Below, piece after piece: positions 9,814 through 18,935 of a DNA stretch of 64,000 bases; position 1 is the first letter of the stretch, and the number at the start of each line of letters is the position of its first letter. Both the position numbers and the translations under genes were made by a program. This DNA comes from Achromobacter pestifer. Lineage in GTDB: Bacteria > Pseudomonadota > Gammaproteobacteria > Burkholderiales > Burkholderiaceae_B. The stretch is taken from assembly GCF_902859625.1 (NCBI RefSeq), contig NZ_CADIJX010000003.1, forward strand, positions 620,001-684,000, in the 5' to 3' direction. A model generated the notes under the pieces. That model searched no databases. It was not told the DNA's origin and was given only the letters and a program-made list of their open reading frames with translations.

Positions 9814-11472
9814 CTACTTCCAGAACGGCTTGCTGCGTGCCAGGTCGTTAAAAGCCTTTTGCGCTTCGTCCGCCAGTTCGTCCAGGCGCGCGCTGATCCA
9901 GCCCAGCGCGAACCACGCTTGCGGATGCGTGGCGGTGCACGATTCGTAGTATTCCTTGGCAACTGCCAAATCGTTGATTTCGCCCAGTACGTCCTGCACT
10001 TTGGACAGCAGCTTGCGATAGCCGCGCAGCTTGGCTGCCGGCAGCAGTGATTCCGCGAACGCCAGGCTGTAGCGCAGCCGCTTGCCGCGCTTGCGCAGTT
10101 CATGGCGCGTGGGAATGTCCAGCGAGGCGAATTGCGTGCCCTGATCCGCCACCTTGCTGTGCCAACGATGCAGGCGGCGAGCCAGCTGTTTGTGCAGGCG
10201 TTGGGGATCGGGTTCCGGCGCCAGCATGGGAATGATGGTGGGCTTGACGATGGGGCCGGCGACGCCACCTTCCAGTCGGATGGCGGGTTCGGGCGCGGCG
10301 TCGCTGGGCGTGCCGTTGGCGATGTGTTGCCCCTCGCTTGCGGGCACTGCGGGCGGGACGTCCAGGCTCCATTCCAGCAGTTCAAGCAGCCAGGCCTGGA
10401 AGGCCTTGCCGCCCGCGATGGTCTGGGCGTCTTGTTCGGGGGGCGCGGCTTCCATCGGAATCACGGGCATGCCGGCACGGATCAGCGCGGGCGCCACGGT
10501 TTCGTTCAGCACGTCCTGGTCGCGGTTGGCGCCAAAGGCGGCGAAGTGCGTGCGCACGCCTTGCAGCATGGAGTCGGGCACGGGCGCGATCCAGCCGTCG
10601 AAGAGTTTCCAGGCCGAACGCAGCCGGCGCACGCCCACGCGCAGTTGGTGCACGTGTTCCGAGTTGCCGGCGCGATACACGCCTTCGGTGTCGACTTCGG
10701 CCAGCACCGCGGCGTTGCGCGCGATCTGGTCCAGGCATTCCGCGGCGATGCGGCCCATCGCCTGCGACGGCGTCATGTCGTCGCGCAGCTTGACGGCCGA
10801 CGCGCCGCGCGGTGCCCAGAATTGAGCGATGGCATTGGCCCGGCGGGCTTCCAGATCGTCGCCCGGGGTGGCGTCCACGTCGGCCAAGCGTTGCGCCAGT
10901 TGGGCCAGCGCGTCGCCACGCTCCGACTTGCTGCGCGGGTCCAGCACCAGGCTATGGCGTTGCTGCCAGCCGCGCGCGCTGGCGAAAATGGCGGCGGGGC
11001 GGCCCGACATCAATTCAAATTCAAGTTCGGAGATCGGCAATTCCAGTGCGCCAGCGCGCAGGATGCCGGTGTCATACGCCAGTTCCACCGTGCCGTAGCG
11101 TGTGCGCACTTTGCGCAGCAGGCGCAGCACATCGGTTTCATAGCGCAGGCCAAGTTCACCCTTGACGGCGGCCAGGGCGGCTTCCACTTCGGTGCCGGCG
11201 TACACCGATAGGTCCAGCACGGGGCCGGGGCGGGGATGGTTCAGTTCGATGCGGGTGATGGCATTGATGCCAGGCATCTTCAGGGTCTGTACCCAGTCGC
11301 GGCCTTCTTGGCGCAACCGGATGGCAATGCGGGCCCGCGCGAGTTCGCGGTCGGGCGTGTCGAAATACATGGCATGCAGGCGGATGCGTGTCGCTTCGCG
11401 TTGCTTGATCTCTCGCAGCACGGCCTGGCGCGAAGCCGTGGGCACGTGCAGTTTCAATTCCTGTTCCGACAT
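9814..11472 (-). CDS. CYTH-CHAD domain protein (triphosphatase-like)
   Basis: A 552-residue two-domain protein. The N-terminal CYTH domain (about residues 1-200) begins with the diagnostic E3-x-E5-x-K7 motif, followed by strand-rich segments with charged residues (YFDTPDRELARARIAIRLR) that line the triphosphate tunnel. The C-terminal CHAD domain (about 230-550) is helical and rich in His, Arg and Lys (HVHQLRVGVRRLRSAWKLF; RHELRKRGKRLRYSLAFAESL), consistent with polyphosphate binding. The E. coli relative YgiF hydrolyses inorganic triphosphate. A linker with Pro/Ala-rich low complexity sits within the CHAD half. No phosphate-pathway gene is adjacent. Confidence 0.92.
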   Translation of the reverse strand: MSEQELKLHVPTASRQAVLREIKQREATRIRLHAMYFDTPDRELARARIAIRLRQEGRDWVQTLKMPGINAITRIELNHPRPGPVLDLSVYAGTEVEAALAAVKGELGLRYETDVLRLLRKVRTRYGTVELAYDTGILRAGALELPISELEFELMSGRPAAIFASARGWQQRHSLVLDPRSKSERGDALAQLAQRLADVDATPGDDLEARRANAIAQFWAPRGASAVKLRDDMTPSQAMGRIAAECLDQIARNAAVLAEVDTEGVYRAGNSEHVHQLRVGVRRLRSAWKLFDGWIAPVPDSMLQGVRTHFAAFGANRDQDVLNETVAPALIRAGMPVIPMEAAPPEQDAQTIAGGKAFQAWLLELLEWSLDVPPAVPASEGQHIANGTPSDAAPEPAIRLEGGVAGPIVKPTIIPMLAPEPDPQRLHKQLARRLHRWHSKVADQGTQFASLDIPTRHELRKRGKRLRYSLAFAESLLPAAKLRGYRKLLSKVQDVLGEINDLAVAKEYYESCTATHPQAWFALGWISARLDELADEAQKAFNDLARSKPFWK

Positions 11473-11610
11473 GGCGGTGGGTGTCCAACGGCAAAAGCCG
11501 AGATCTTAATCAACCGGAGGGTGGGATTTGATGACGGTTCATATTTTGTTCACATTGAGCATAGACGTGATTGCGTCGGACGGACAAGCCGGGGCGGCCC
11601 GGTGGGCAAG

Positions 11611-11638
11611 AAAAAACGCCGCCCTTTTCGGGGCGGCG
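11611..11638 (-). terminator. Intrinsic terminator of the phn operon
   Basis: On the minus strand, CGCCGCCC / GGGCGGCG form an 8-bp GC stem with a 6-base loop, followed by six T residues. It sits about 50 bp after the stop of the last phnE gene. Confidence 0.8.
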
Positions 11639-11689
11639 CCAAGGAGCGCTGGTCAGGGGAAACCGACAAGCGTAAAACGGGGACGCGGT

Positions 11690-12514
11690 TCAAAGAATGC
11701 GTTTGCGCGCCTGGGTGATGATGATTTCGGCCAATACGACGACGACGAAGATCGCGGCCAGCACCAGCGCCACGCGGTCCCACTGGAACAGGTTCAACGC
11801 GGTGTCCAGCGCCATGCCGATGCCGCCGGCGCCCACCAGGCCCAGCACAGCCGATTCGCGCACGTTGATGTCCCAGCGCAGCAGCACGATGGACCAGAAC
11901 GCCGGTCGGATCTGCGGCCAGTAGGCGTACCAGAGCACCGATGCCTTGCTGGCGCCGGTGGCGGTGACGGCCTCGATCGGCCCGCGCTGAGCTTCCTCGA
12001 TGGCTTCGCCGACCAGCTTGCCCACAAAGCCGATTGAGCGGAAGGCGATGGCCAGCGTGCCCGCCAATGCCCCGGGGCCGAAGATGGCGATGAACAGCAG
12101 CGCCCACACCAGCGAATTGACCGAGCGGCTGGAGACCAGGATCAGCCGGGCCAGCATGTTGATGGTCTTGCTGGGCGTCAGGTTGTTGGCCGCCAGCAGG
12201 CCTACGGGCACCGCCATGAACACCGACAGAATGGTGCCCAGCGTGGCGATATGCAGCGTTTCGATCAGCGCGTCGTGGACGCCGCCCGGGTAGTAAGCCC
12301 AGTCGATCGGCCACATGCGGCGGAACAGATCAGCCATCTGCTCGGGGGCGTCATACAGGAATTCGGGGATGACTTCCACGCCACGGATGGCTTGGGCGAT
12401 GGCTGCGACCAGCAGCAGGTACAGCGCAAAGCGCAGCAGCCGCTGGCCCATGCTGTAGCGCAGCCACACGCGCGGGGAGCCGGCCGGGTTCAGGGTGGAG
12501 GCATGGGTATTCAT
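11690..12514 (-). CDS. phnE: Phosphonate-type ABC transporter permease (second)
   Basis: A 274-residue permease with about six membrane segments. The EAA-like cytoplasmic loop is visible as EAIEEAQRGPIEAVTATGASKASVLWYAYWPQ, the site that docks the PhnC ATPase. It is paralogous to the preceding permease (shared IGFVGKL and VGAGGIG segments), so the importer probably uses a PhnE1-PhnE2 heterodimer. Its start overlaps the preceding permease stop by 4 bp. It is the last gene of the operon, before an intrinsic terminator. The related substrates are phosphonates, phosphite or phosphate esters. Confidence 0.9.
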   Translation of the reverse strand: MNTHASTLNPAGSPRVWLRYSMGQRLLRFALYLLLVAAIAQAIRGVEVIPEFLYDAPEQMADLFRRMWPIDWAYYPGGVHDALIETLHIATLGTILSVFMAVPVGLLAANNLTPSKTINMLARLILVSSRSVNSLVWALLFIAIFGPGALAGTLAIAFRSIGFVGKLVGEAIEEAQRGPIEAVTATGASKASVLWYAYWPQIRPAFWSIVLLRWDINVRESAVLGLVGAGGIGMALDTALNLFQWDRVALVLAAIFVVVVLAEIIITQARKRIL

Positions 12515-13395
12515 TCTTCCACCTCCGCCTTGCGGGCCACCTGCGGCTTGCTGGAACCGATGCCACGCGCGCCGGCAAAACGGCCTTGCAGGATGCGGTC
12601 AAAGCCCAGGTTGTCCAGGAACACGGCACGCACGAAGCCCGCCAGGATTTCGCCCAGCATGATGATGGCGATCAAGGTCAGCAGGATGGCGCTCACGAAG
12701 TCGTAGTCAAAACGCTGGAATGCCGAGAACAGCGTGCCGCCCACGCCGCCCGCGCCCACGATGCCCACCATGGTGGAGTTGCGCAGGTTGGAGTCGAACT
12801 GATAGGTGGCAAAGCCGATGAAGCGCGCGAACACCTGCGGCAGCACGCCGAAGATGATGACGTTGGCGAACGACGCACCCGAGGCGCGCACGGCTTCCAC
12901 CTGCTTCAACGATATTTCTTCGATGGCTTCGGTGAACAGCTTGCCGATGAAGCCGATGGAGGCGACGGTCAGCGCCAGGATGCCGGCCAGCGCGCCAAAG
13001 CCGACGGCCTTGACGAACAGGATGGCCACGATGACCGGATGCAGGGCACGGCACAGCGCCACCAGCGAGCGCGCGGGCCAGGAGACCCAGGCGGGCATCA
13101 TGTTGCGCGCGCCCAAGAGGCCCACGGGCAGGGCGAACAAGATGCCCAGCACCGAAGCCAGCACCGCGATTTCCAGGCTTTCCGCAATGCCCTTCCACAA
13201 GGTGGCGGGCTTTTCAAAATTGGGCGGGAACATGCGCGAAAGAAACGTCGATGCGTGTCCCATGCCGGTTTCAAAGCGCGCCCAGCTGAAATCCAGCTGC
13301 GCGCCCGCGTAGAGGGTGTAGATCACCAGCAACACCAGGCCCGCCTTCGCGCGCCCGGACATGGCGAAGGGGCGGTTGCCCCGAGGGTGCGTCAT
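12511..13395 (-). CDS. phnE: Phosphonate-type ABC transporter permease (first)
   Basis: A 294-residue inner-membrane permease with an EAA-like loop ([32 protein letters not shown]) and a [11 protein letters not shown] segment typical of PhnE. The start at 13395 (MTHPRG) overlaps the phnC stop by 4 bp; another ATG 9 bp upstream would extend the overlap. Overlaps on both sides (phnC before, second phnE after) mark a tightly coupled operon. Confidence 0.9.
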   Translation of the reverse strand: MTHPRGNRPFAMSGRAKAGLVLLVIYTLYAGAQLDFSWARFETGMGHASTFLSRMFPPNFEKPATLWKGIAESLEIAVLASVLGILFALPVGLLGARNMMPAWVSWPARSLVALCRALHPVIVAILFVKAVGFGALAGILALTVASIGFIGKLFTEAIEEISLKQVEAVRASGASFANVIIFGVLPQVFARFIGFATYQFDSNLRNSTMVGIVGAGGVGGTLFSAFQRFDYDFVSAILLTLIAIIMLGEILAGFVRAVFLDNLGFDRILQGRFAGARGIGSSKPQVARKAEVEE

Positions 13396-14162
13396 TCCAG
13401 CCAAGACTCGCCTCCGTAGATCGTCTTGAGCATGGTGGCGTCCAGGCCCTGGCCGTCGCCGTCGTAGACCACGTGCCCGCCGGACATGCCGACGATGCGG
13501 GTGGCGTAGCGTCGGGCCAGTTCGACGTCGTGGATGTTCACGATGACGGGAATGCCGGTGGCGCTGCCCTGCGCGGACAGCAGCTCCATGATTTCGACCG
13601 AGGTCTTCGGGTCCAGCGACGACGTGGGTTCGTCTGCCAGCAGCAGTTGCGGGCGTTGCATCAGCGCGCGGGCGATGCCCACTCGCTGGCGCTGCCCGCC
13701 TGACAGTGCATCGGCGCGCTGGTCGGCAAAGCCGGCCAGGCCGACGGTATCCAGCAGCTTGTAGGCATGCTCGATATCTTCAGGATCAAACCGGCGCATC
13801 CAGGCCTTGACGGCCGAGGTGTAGCCCAGCCGTCCCGTCAGCAGGTTTTCCATGACGGTCAGGCGTTCGACCAGGTTGTATTCCTGGAACACCATGCCGA
13901 TGCGCCGGCGCGCGCGGCGCAGCGACGCGCCACGCACGCGGGCCAGGTCCACGGACCCTTCCTTGGATTGCAGCACGATCTCGCCCTGCGTGGGTTCGAT
14001 CAGCCGGTTGATGCAACGCAGAAGCGTGCTTTTGCCGGTGCCGGAAGGTCCGATGATGGCGGTCAGCCCCTGGCCGGCGATCTCAAGATCGATGCCATTG
14101 AGAACCGGCCGGCCGGCCCGGTATTCCTTGACCAGGCCGGAGATGCGTAGCGACGTCGTCAT
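13392..14162 (-). CDS. phnC: Phosphonate-type ABC transporter ATP-binding protein
   Basis: A 256-residue ABC ATPase. Walker A is GPSGTGKST at residues 38-46, the signature is [15 protein letters not shown], and Walker B is [13 protein letters not shown]. The segment [25 protein letters not shown] is characteristic of PhnC rather than generic ATPases. The gene follows phnD by 6 bp and overlaps the first phnE by 4 bp. Confidence 0.95.
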   Translation of the reverse strand: MTTSLRISGLVKEYRAGRPVLNGIDLEIAGQGLTAIIGPSGTGKSTLLRCINRLIEPTQGEIVLQSKEGSVDLARVRGASLRRARRRIGMVFQEYNLVERLTVMENLLTGRLGYTSAVKAWMRRFDPEDIEHAYKLLDTVGLAGFADQRADALSGGQRQRVGIARALMQRPQLLLADEPTSSLDPKTSVEIMELLSAQGSATGIPVIVNIHDVELARRYATRIVGMSGGHVVYDGDGQGLDATMLKTIYGGESWLE

Positions 14163-14168
14163 GCTGGA

Positions 14169-15167
14169 TTACTTCTTGCTCTTGGCGGATTCGCGGTCAT
14201 AGGCGGCGCGGTTGAAGCTTTCGCCGCCCGATTCAGCCACTTGGCGGACGATGGCCCAGTCCTTCTGGTAGGTCACCGGATAGAAGCGGTCGGCGCCATC
14301 GAAGGCCTTCGACATTTCCGCTGGGAAGCGGTAGTCGTAGAAGCACTTGAGCATCTGGTCGCGGAACTTCGGTTCCAGGTCATGTGCGTACGCGAAGGAC
14401 GACGTGGGGAATTTCTCGCTCTTGTAGATCACGCGGAAGTCAGCTTCCTTGACCTGGCCGCGTTCAACCATGCGCTTGAACACGTCCGAGGCGACGGCGG
14501 CGGCGTCATAGTCGCCGGAGTTCACGCCCATGACGGACTGGTCGTGCTTGCCCGAGAAGACCACCTTGTAGTCCTTGTCCGGCGTCAGGCCTTCCTTGGG
14601 GAACAGCGCCACCGGCGCCATGTGGCCCGAGTTGGACGAGGGGGCGGTATGCGCCAGCTTCTTGCCCTTCAGGTCGGTCAGCTTTTGGTAGGGGCTGTCT
14701 TTCTTGACGATGACGATCAGGTTGTAGCCCTGGAAGCCGTCGGCGTAGCCCTTGACGGCGAACGGCACGGCGCCGGCGATGTTCACGGCGAACGCAGTCG
14801 GGCCGGTCGAGAAACCGCCCACGTGCAGGCGGCCCGAGCGCATGGCTTCGATTTCCGCGGCGTTGCTTTGCACCTGATAGAACACCACGCGCTTGCCCGT
14901 GCATTCGGACAGGTGCTTGGTGAAGGGCTTGAAGATGTCTTCGTAGACCGCCGGATCTTCCACCGGGGTGTAGGTGAACACCAGGGTGGATGGCGTCTTC
15001 AGCTTGGATGCATCGGTGGGCGTATCGGCCACCAGGTCCTTATTGTTGTCGCAATACATCTGGTCCAGGTCACCCCGGTTGGTGCAGGTATCGGCGGCCT
15101 GGGCGGCGGAACCGCCAACGGCGAATGCGGCCAGGGCGGCCGCTTGCAATAGACGCATTGCGTGCAT
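14169..15167 (-). CDS. phnD: Phosphonate/phosphite-type ABC transporter substrate-binding protein
   Basis: A 332-residue periplasmic binding protein. Starting at 15167 gives a signal peptide (MHAMRLLQAAALAAFAVGG then AQA) preceded by a GAGGAG ribosome binding site; upstream in-frame starts would bury the signal. The mature part carries PhnD-family segments (FTYTPVEDPAVYEDIFKPF; HTAPSSNSGHMAPVALF). Ligand choice within phosphonate, phosphite or phosphate ester cannot be read, and no C-P lyase or phosphonatase genes are in view. The 5' leader contains nested inverted repeats that can pair with the ribosome binding site. Confidence 0.92.
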   Translation of the reverse strand: MHAMRLLQAAALAAFAVGGSAAQAADTCTNRGDLDQMYCDNNKDLVADTPTDASKLKTPSTLVFTYTPVEDPAVYEDIFKPFTKHLSECTGKRVVFYQVQSNAAEIEAMRSGRLHVGGFSTGPTAFAVNIAGAVPFAVKGYADGFQGYNLIVIVKKDSPYQKLTDLKGKKLAHTAPSSNSGHMAPVALFPKEGLTPDKDYKVVFSGKHDQSVMGVNSGDYDAAAVASDVFKRMVERGQVKEADFRVIYKSEKFPTSSFAYAHDLEPKFRDQMLKCFYDYRFPAEMSKAFDGADRFYPVTYQKDWAIVRQVAESGGESFNRAAYDRESAKSKK

Positions 15168-15176
15168 GGTGTGTCT

Positions 15177-15226
15177 CCTCTTATGGGATGAATTTGAATA
15201 TTTGCTGAATTCAAACACATAAGAGG
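15177..15226 (-). promoter_or_regulatory. Nested hairpin in the phnD leader covering the ribosome binding site
   Basis: On the minus strand, CCTCTTATG (plus 15218-15226) pairs with CATAAGAGG (plus 15177-15185), and inside it TTTGAAT pairs with ATTCAAA around a 9-base loop (15193-15215). The 3' arm contains most of the AGAGGAG ribosome binding site of phnD. Folding in mRNA would hide that site. The same symmetry could also be a DNA operator. Pairing is seen directly; function is inferred. Confidence 0.55.
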
Positions 15227-15271
15227 GGACGGGCACACTTGGGAAAGTCCCTGCCTTTCTTTTCGACTTTT

Positions 15272-15317
15272 GTTCGTATTGTTCGTTTTATGTTCGTTTG
15301 TTTGCGAACAACCGAAC
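15272..15317. repeat. Cluster of GTTCG / CGAAC repeats
   Basis: Three direct GTTCG units (15272, 15281, 15292) are followed by two inverted CGAAC units (15305, 15313), in an AT-rich setting between the IclR-type gene and the phnD leader. Spacing is 9, 11, 13 and 8 bases. It is a plausible multi-site operator for the adjacent IclR regulator or phn promoter, or a weak hairpin. Confidence 0.4.
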
Positions 15318-15326
15318 AAGATCGAA

Positions 15327-16142
15327 TCAGCCCCGGTAGCCCAGCTTGCGCGAGATTTCTTGCGCGCAAGCCAGCAGCGGACGCGCGATCGCGCCGTCCC
15401 AGGACACGTCGAACAAGCCCGTGGGGCCCAGGCTGGTCAACCCCAGGACAATATTGCCGGTGTTGTCGAACACGGGTACCGACAAGGCGTCCACGCCAGG
15501 CAGCGGGTTGCCCAGCGCGCGGGCCATGCCGTGCACCCGAATATCGGCCAATTGGGCTTCGATATTGGCGCGCGACGCCTTGCGCGGGGGAGGCACGCTG
15601 GCGATGACTGCCGTGTCGCCTTCTTCGCGGGCGATGTAGTGCTCACTGACCTTGGGCGGCAGCCAGGCCGCGAACACCAGGCCGGTGGCCGTGTGCAGCA
15701 TGGACATCACCGTGCCCTTGCGCATGTTCACGTGCACCGGGTAGCTGGCTTCGGTCATGTGGATCATGGTGGGGCCATGCGAGCCCAGCACGGCGATGCC
15801 CAGCGTGTGGCCGATCTCGGATTGCAGCTTGGCGATCTCGGGCATGGCGATGCGCACCGGGTCGAGCCGTTGCAGGCTGACCAGCCCCATTTGCAGGGCA
15901 AAGGGGCCTAATTCGTACTGGCCGGTGATGGTGTCTTGTTGCACCAGGCCGACGCGGATGAAGCTGACCAGGTAGGGGTGCGCCTTGGCCGAGGTCATGC
16001 CGGCGCCCGCGGCCAGGTCACGCAGGGTCAGGGGCTTGGCGGCGTCGACCAGGGCGGCCAGCAGCGGCACGCCCACTTCGATGGACTGGATGCTGCGGCG
16101 GCCGTCATTGGCGGCGGGGGCGGGAGTCTTGGTGGTGGCCAC
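15327..16142 (-). CDS. IclR family transcriptional regulator
   Basis: A 271-residue regulator. The N-terminal winged helix-turn-helix spans about residues 18-80 (IEVGVPLLAALVDAAKPLTLRDLAAGAGM), and the effector-binding domain covers about 95-265 with the family segment GNIVLGLTSLGPTGLF near the end. It lies 12 bp after the HAD phosphatase gene and upstream of phnDCEE on the same strand, so it could regulate the importer. The effector is unknown. Confidence 0.92.
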   Translation of the reverse strand: MATTKTPAPAANDGRRSIQSIEVGVPLLAALVDAAKPLTLRDLAAGAGMTSAKAHPYLVSFIRVGLVQQDTITGQYELGPFALQMGLVSLQRLDPVRIAMPEIAKLQSEIGHTLGIAVLGSHGPTMIHMTEASYPVHVNMRKGTVMSMLHTATGLVFAAWLPPKVSEHYIAREEGDTAVIASVPPPRKASRANIEAQLADIRVHGMARALGNPLPGVDALSVPVFDNTGNIVLGLTSLGPTGLFDVSWDGAIARPLLACAQEISRKLGYRG

Positions 16143-16154
16143 GGTGTGCGGACC

Positions 16155-16982
16155 TCAGGCCGGTTGCGGGTGGGATGGCTGCGCAGCCTTGCGGGCCGCC
16201 AGCAGCCGGTCGGCCATTTCGACGAAACCCGCGCCGCCGTGGAAGGCCGCGACAAAGGCCGGGCGGTGCGTCAGGCGATGCAACAGGGCTTGGATGTTGG
16301 CGACGCCGACCGAGATCGGGAAGTAGGCGAACATCGGCTCGTCATTGGGCGAATCGCCAATGAACAGGGTGCTGTCCAGGGCGCCCGCCACGTCCGCGCC
16401 GAATTCGCGCTGGAACATGGTGCGGGTCATGGTCAGTTTGTCGTAGTCGCCAAACCAGCCGTTGACGTGGATCGAGCTGACCTTGGCCTGGGCGCCAGCG
16501 TCGTGGAAGATCTGGACGATCTTGCTGACGGCCGAATCGGGCAGGGCGGGCACGTCTTCGCAGAAATCGATGGCCAGGTCGGCCACGCGGTAGTCCTGGT
16601 CGCTGGCGACGGCCGAACCTGGCACTTCGGCCAGCACGCGGTCGCGGATGGCATCCAGTTGCTTGCGGCTGGCCTGGCGCGAAGCGGCGTCCGTCCAGTA
16701 GTGCGTGGTCATGCGGCGGGCCTGGCGGTCGTAGGCGTAGTAGAACGCGCCGTTTTCTCCCACCACGGCACGCACGGGCCACATGCGGGCGATATGGTCG
16801 CACCAGCCGGCGGGGCGGCCGGTGATGGGGACCACCTGCACGCCAGCCTGTTCCAGGCGCTCCAGCGCGGCATAGGCGTCGGCGGGCAGGCGGCCATCGG
16901 TGGTCAGCGTGTCGTCAATATCGGTCAGAACGACGCGAACCGCCGCCGCAACGGTCAAAGGCATGGCCGCAAGGGCTTGCAT
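16155..16982 (-). CDS. HAD-IIB family phosphatase
   Basis: A 275-residue haloacid-dehalogenase-fold hydrolase. The nucleophile motif DIDDTLTTDG near residue 20 and the C-terminal FIGDSPNDEPMF metal-binding motif are clear, with a class IIB cap in between, as in Cof-type and sucrose- or mannosylglycerate-phosphate phosphatases. Substrate is unknown; adjacency to a phosphonate-type importer hints at an imported organophosphate, by context only. The start at 16982 avoids an unconserved 23-residue extension. Confidence 0.87.
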   Translation of the reverse strand: MQALAAMPLTVAAAVRVVLTDIDDTLTTDGRLPADAYAALERLEQAGVQVVPITGRPAGWCDHIARMWPVRAVVGENGAFYYAYDRQARRMTTHYWTDAASRQASRKQLDAIRDRVLAEVPGSAVASDQDYRVADLAIDFCEDVPALPDSAVSKIVQIFHDAGAQAKVSSIHVNGWFGDYDKLTMTRTMFQREFGADVAGALDSTLFIGDSPNDEPMFAYFPISVGVANIQALLHRLTHRPAFVAAFHGGAGFVEMADRLLAARKAAQPSHPQPA

Positions 16983-17200
16983 GGGGTTTTTCCTCGTTTT
17001 TTGCTGCCGGGCTGTCCCAAGGCAAAAGGCGCCCCTTTTTGGGGGCGGCAAGCCGAAGGCGCAGCGTGTGGGCGTAATTTCTTAGGGGCGATCTCCGGGC
17101 GAAAGTTTAACCGGATGCCCCCGCCGCAAGCCGTTCTGGCGGCCCGATAGGGGTTCTGGCGCCAGGGGCGGTAAAATTCGGGCTTTCCCGCCTGGTTTGC

Positions 17201-18388
17201 GTGCCTGCCATGTCCGTTCAGTTGTCCTCTTTGCCCGGCTCCGAGCCGGAATCCTTCGGCATCGCTTCGGTTGCCGAGATCATCGCTGAGCTTCGCGCCG
17301 GCCGTATCGTCATCCTGGTTGACGAAGAAGACCGTGAAAACGAGGGCGATCTCGTCATGGCCGCTGAGTTCGTCACGCCTGAAGCCATCAACTTCATGGT
17401 GACGCACGGCCGCGGCCTGGTTTGCCTGACCCTGACCGAAGACCGTTGCCGCCAGTTGGACCTGCCCTTGATGGCGGCCCGCAACGGCACGCGCTACGGC
17501 ACCAACTTCACGCAGTCCATTGAAGCTGCCGTCGGCGTGGAAACCGGCATTTCGGCCGCCGACCGCGCCCGCACCATCCAGGTGGCGGTGGCGCGCGACG
17601 CCAAACCGTCGGATTTGGTTCAGCCCGGCCATATCTTCCCCGTGCGCGCGGTGCCCGGCGGCGTGCTGGTGCGCGCCGGCCACACTGAAGCCGGCTGCGA
17701 CCTGACCGCGATGGCCGGCCTGACGCCCGCCGCGGTGATTTGCGAAATTCTCAAGCCGGACGGCACCATGGCCCGCTTGCCGGACCTGGTGGACTTCGCC
17801 CGCCAGCACAATCTGAAGATCGGCACCATCGCCGACCTGATCCAATACCGCAGCGAACACGAATCCATCGTCAAGCGCGTGGGCAAGCGCCCCATGCAGA
17901 CGGCCTGGGGCACCTTCGAGGCCGTGGCCTACGAAGACGCCGCCACCGGCTCCGCCCATTTGGCGCTGGTGCATGGTAACGTGAGCCCCGACGTCGAAAC
18001 GCTGGTGCGCGTGCACGAGCCGGCCTCCGTGCTGGACGTACTGGATACCGGCGCCAGCCCGCATAGCTGGGGCGTGGCGCAAGCCTTGCAGGCCATTGCG
18101 GCTGCTCCAGCAGGGGTCCTGGTGTTGATGAATTGCCAATCGTCCACCGAGCACTTGTTTGGCCAGATTGCCGGCTGGAATGACCCGAAGGCCCAAGCCA
18201 ACGCGGCCGCCAGCACTGACCGTTTCGGCCTGCGCACCTACGGCATTGGCGCCCAGATTCTGCGCGACCTGAATGTGGGCCAGATGAAGCTGCTGGCCCG
18301 GCCGCGCAAGATGCCCAGCATGGCGGGCTTCTCGCTCACCATTACGGGTTACGATTGCGACCCGCTGAATACTCCCGCAACACACTGA
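17201..18388 (+). CDS. ribBA: 3,4-dihydroxy-2-butanone 4-phosphate synthase with degenerate GTP cyclohydrolase II domain (RibBX-like)
   Basis: A 395-residue fusion protein. The N-terminal half (about 20-215) is an intact RibB domain that turns ribulose 5-phosphate into the four-carbon riboflavin precursor: [25 protein letters not shown] and [15 protein letters not shown] are present. The C-terminal half aligns with RibA but lacks its zinc-binding cysteines: where RibA has HSECLTGD...RCDCG, this protein has [22 protein letters not shown] cyclohydrolase II activity is therefore unlikely, matching the RibBX variants known in proteobacteria. GTG at 17201 or ATG at 17210 can start it. ribH follows 10 bp downstream. 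Confidence 0.93.
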   Translation: MPAMSVQLSSLPGSEPESFGIASVAEIIAELRAGRIVILVDEEDRENEGDLVMAAEFVTPEAINFMVTHGRGLVCLTLTEDRCRQLDLPLMAARNGTRYGTNFTQSIEAAVGVETGISAADRARTIQVAVARDAKPSDLVQPGHIFPVRAVPGGVLVRAGHTEAGCDLTAMAGLTPAAVICEILKPDGTMARLPDLVDFARQHNLKIGTIADLIQYRSEHESIVKRVGKRPMQTAWGTFEAVAYEDAATGSAHLALVHGNVSPDVETLVRVHEPASVLDVLDTGASPHSWGVAQALQAIAAAPAGVLVLMNCQSSTEHLFGQIAGWNDPKAQANAAASTDRFGLRTYGIGAQILRDLNVGQMKLLARPRKMPSMAGFSLTITGYDCDPLNTPATH

Positions 18389-18398
18389 AGGCCGACTC

Positions 18399-18935
18399 AT
18401 GAACCCTTACATCCTTACCCCCGACCTGAACGGCGAAGGGCTGCACATCGGCATCGTACGCGCCCGCTTCAATGAAGAAATCGGCCAGGCCGAACTCGAA
18501 GCGTGCCTGAAGGAACTGGCCGAATTGGGCGTGGACGAACGCGACGTGATGGTCGCCACCGTTCCCGGCGCCCTGGAACTGGGCGTGGCCCTGTCCCATA
18601 TGGCCGAAACGTTTGAATTCGACGCCCTGATCGCTCTGGGCGCCGTCATCCGTGGCGAGACCTATCACTTTGAAGTGGTCAGCAATGAAATGGCCATGGC
18701 AATCACCCGTATCTCCCTGGAAACCGGCATTCCCGTTGCAAACGGCGTGCTGACCGTCGACACCGACGAGCAGGCGCAAGCCCGCGCCGCCGGCAAGGGT
18801 CGCGATTGCGCTCAGGTGGCCGTTGAAATGGCCAATCTGGTGGCAGCGCTGGAACCCGAGGAAGAAGACGAAGACGACGAAGAAGACGACGAGGACGAAG
18901 ATTTTGACGACGAAGAAGACGACGACAAGCGCTGA
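18399..18935 (+). CDS. ribH: 6,7-dimethyl-8-ribityllumazine synthase with acidic tail
   Basis: A 178-residue lumazine synthase, the penultimate riboflavin enzyme. Family motifs are visible: [39 protein letters not shown] and the late [14 protein letters not shown]. The last about 30 residues are almost purely Asp and Glu (from [12 protein letters not shown] on), an extension absent from the compact family core of about 150 residues. The tail is encoded by GAA/GAC repeats that also form the start region of nusB in another frame. It follows ribBA by 10 bp in the same operon. Confidence 0.95.
   Translation: MNPYILTPDLNGEGLHIGIVRARFNEEIGQAELEACLKELAELGVDERDVMVATVPGALELGVALSHMAETFEFDALIALGAVIRGETYHFEVVSNEMAMAITRISLETGIPVANGVLTVDTDEQAQARAAGKGRDCAQVAVEMANLVAALEPEEEDEDDEEDDEDEDFDDEEDDDKR

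Noticed and set aside
17023..17046. Hairpin-like GCGCCCC-TTTTT-GGGGGCG
   Set aside because: Short stem before the HAD gene on its upstream side; no transcript on that strand is known to need termination there.
17060..17200. Possible FMN riboswitch upstream of ribBA
   Set aside because: Looked for the conserved RFN helices and the typical AGGGGCGG and CCGGATG-type segments in order. Only isolated look-alikes (GGGGCG, CCGGATG) are present and the multi-helix core is missing.
16955..18400. A 481-codon minus-strand open frame opposite ribBA
   Set aside because: Composition typical of an antisense shadow (Gly/His/Gln-rich); ribBA is beyond doubt.
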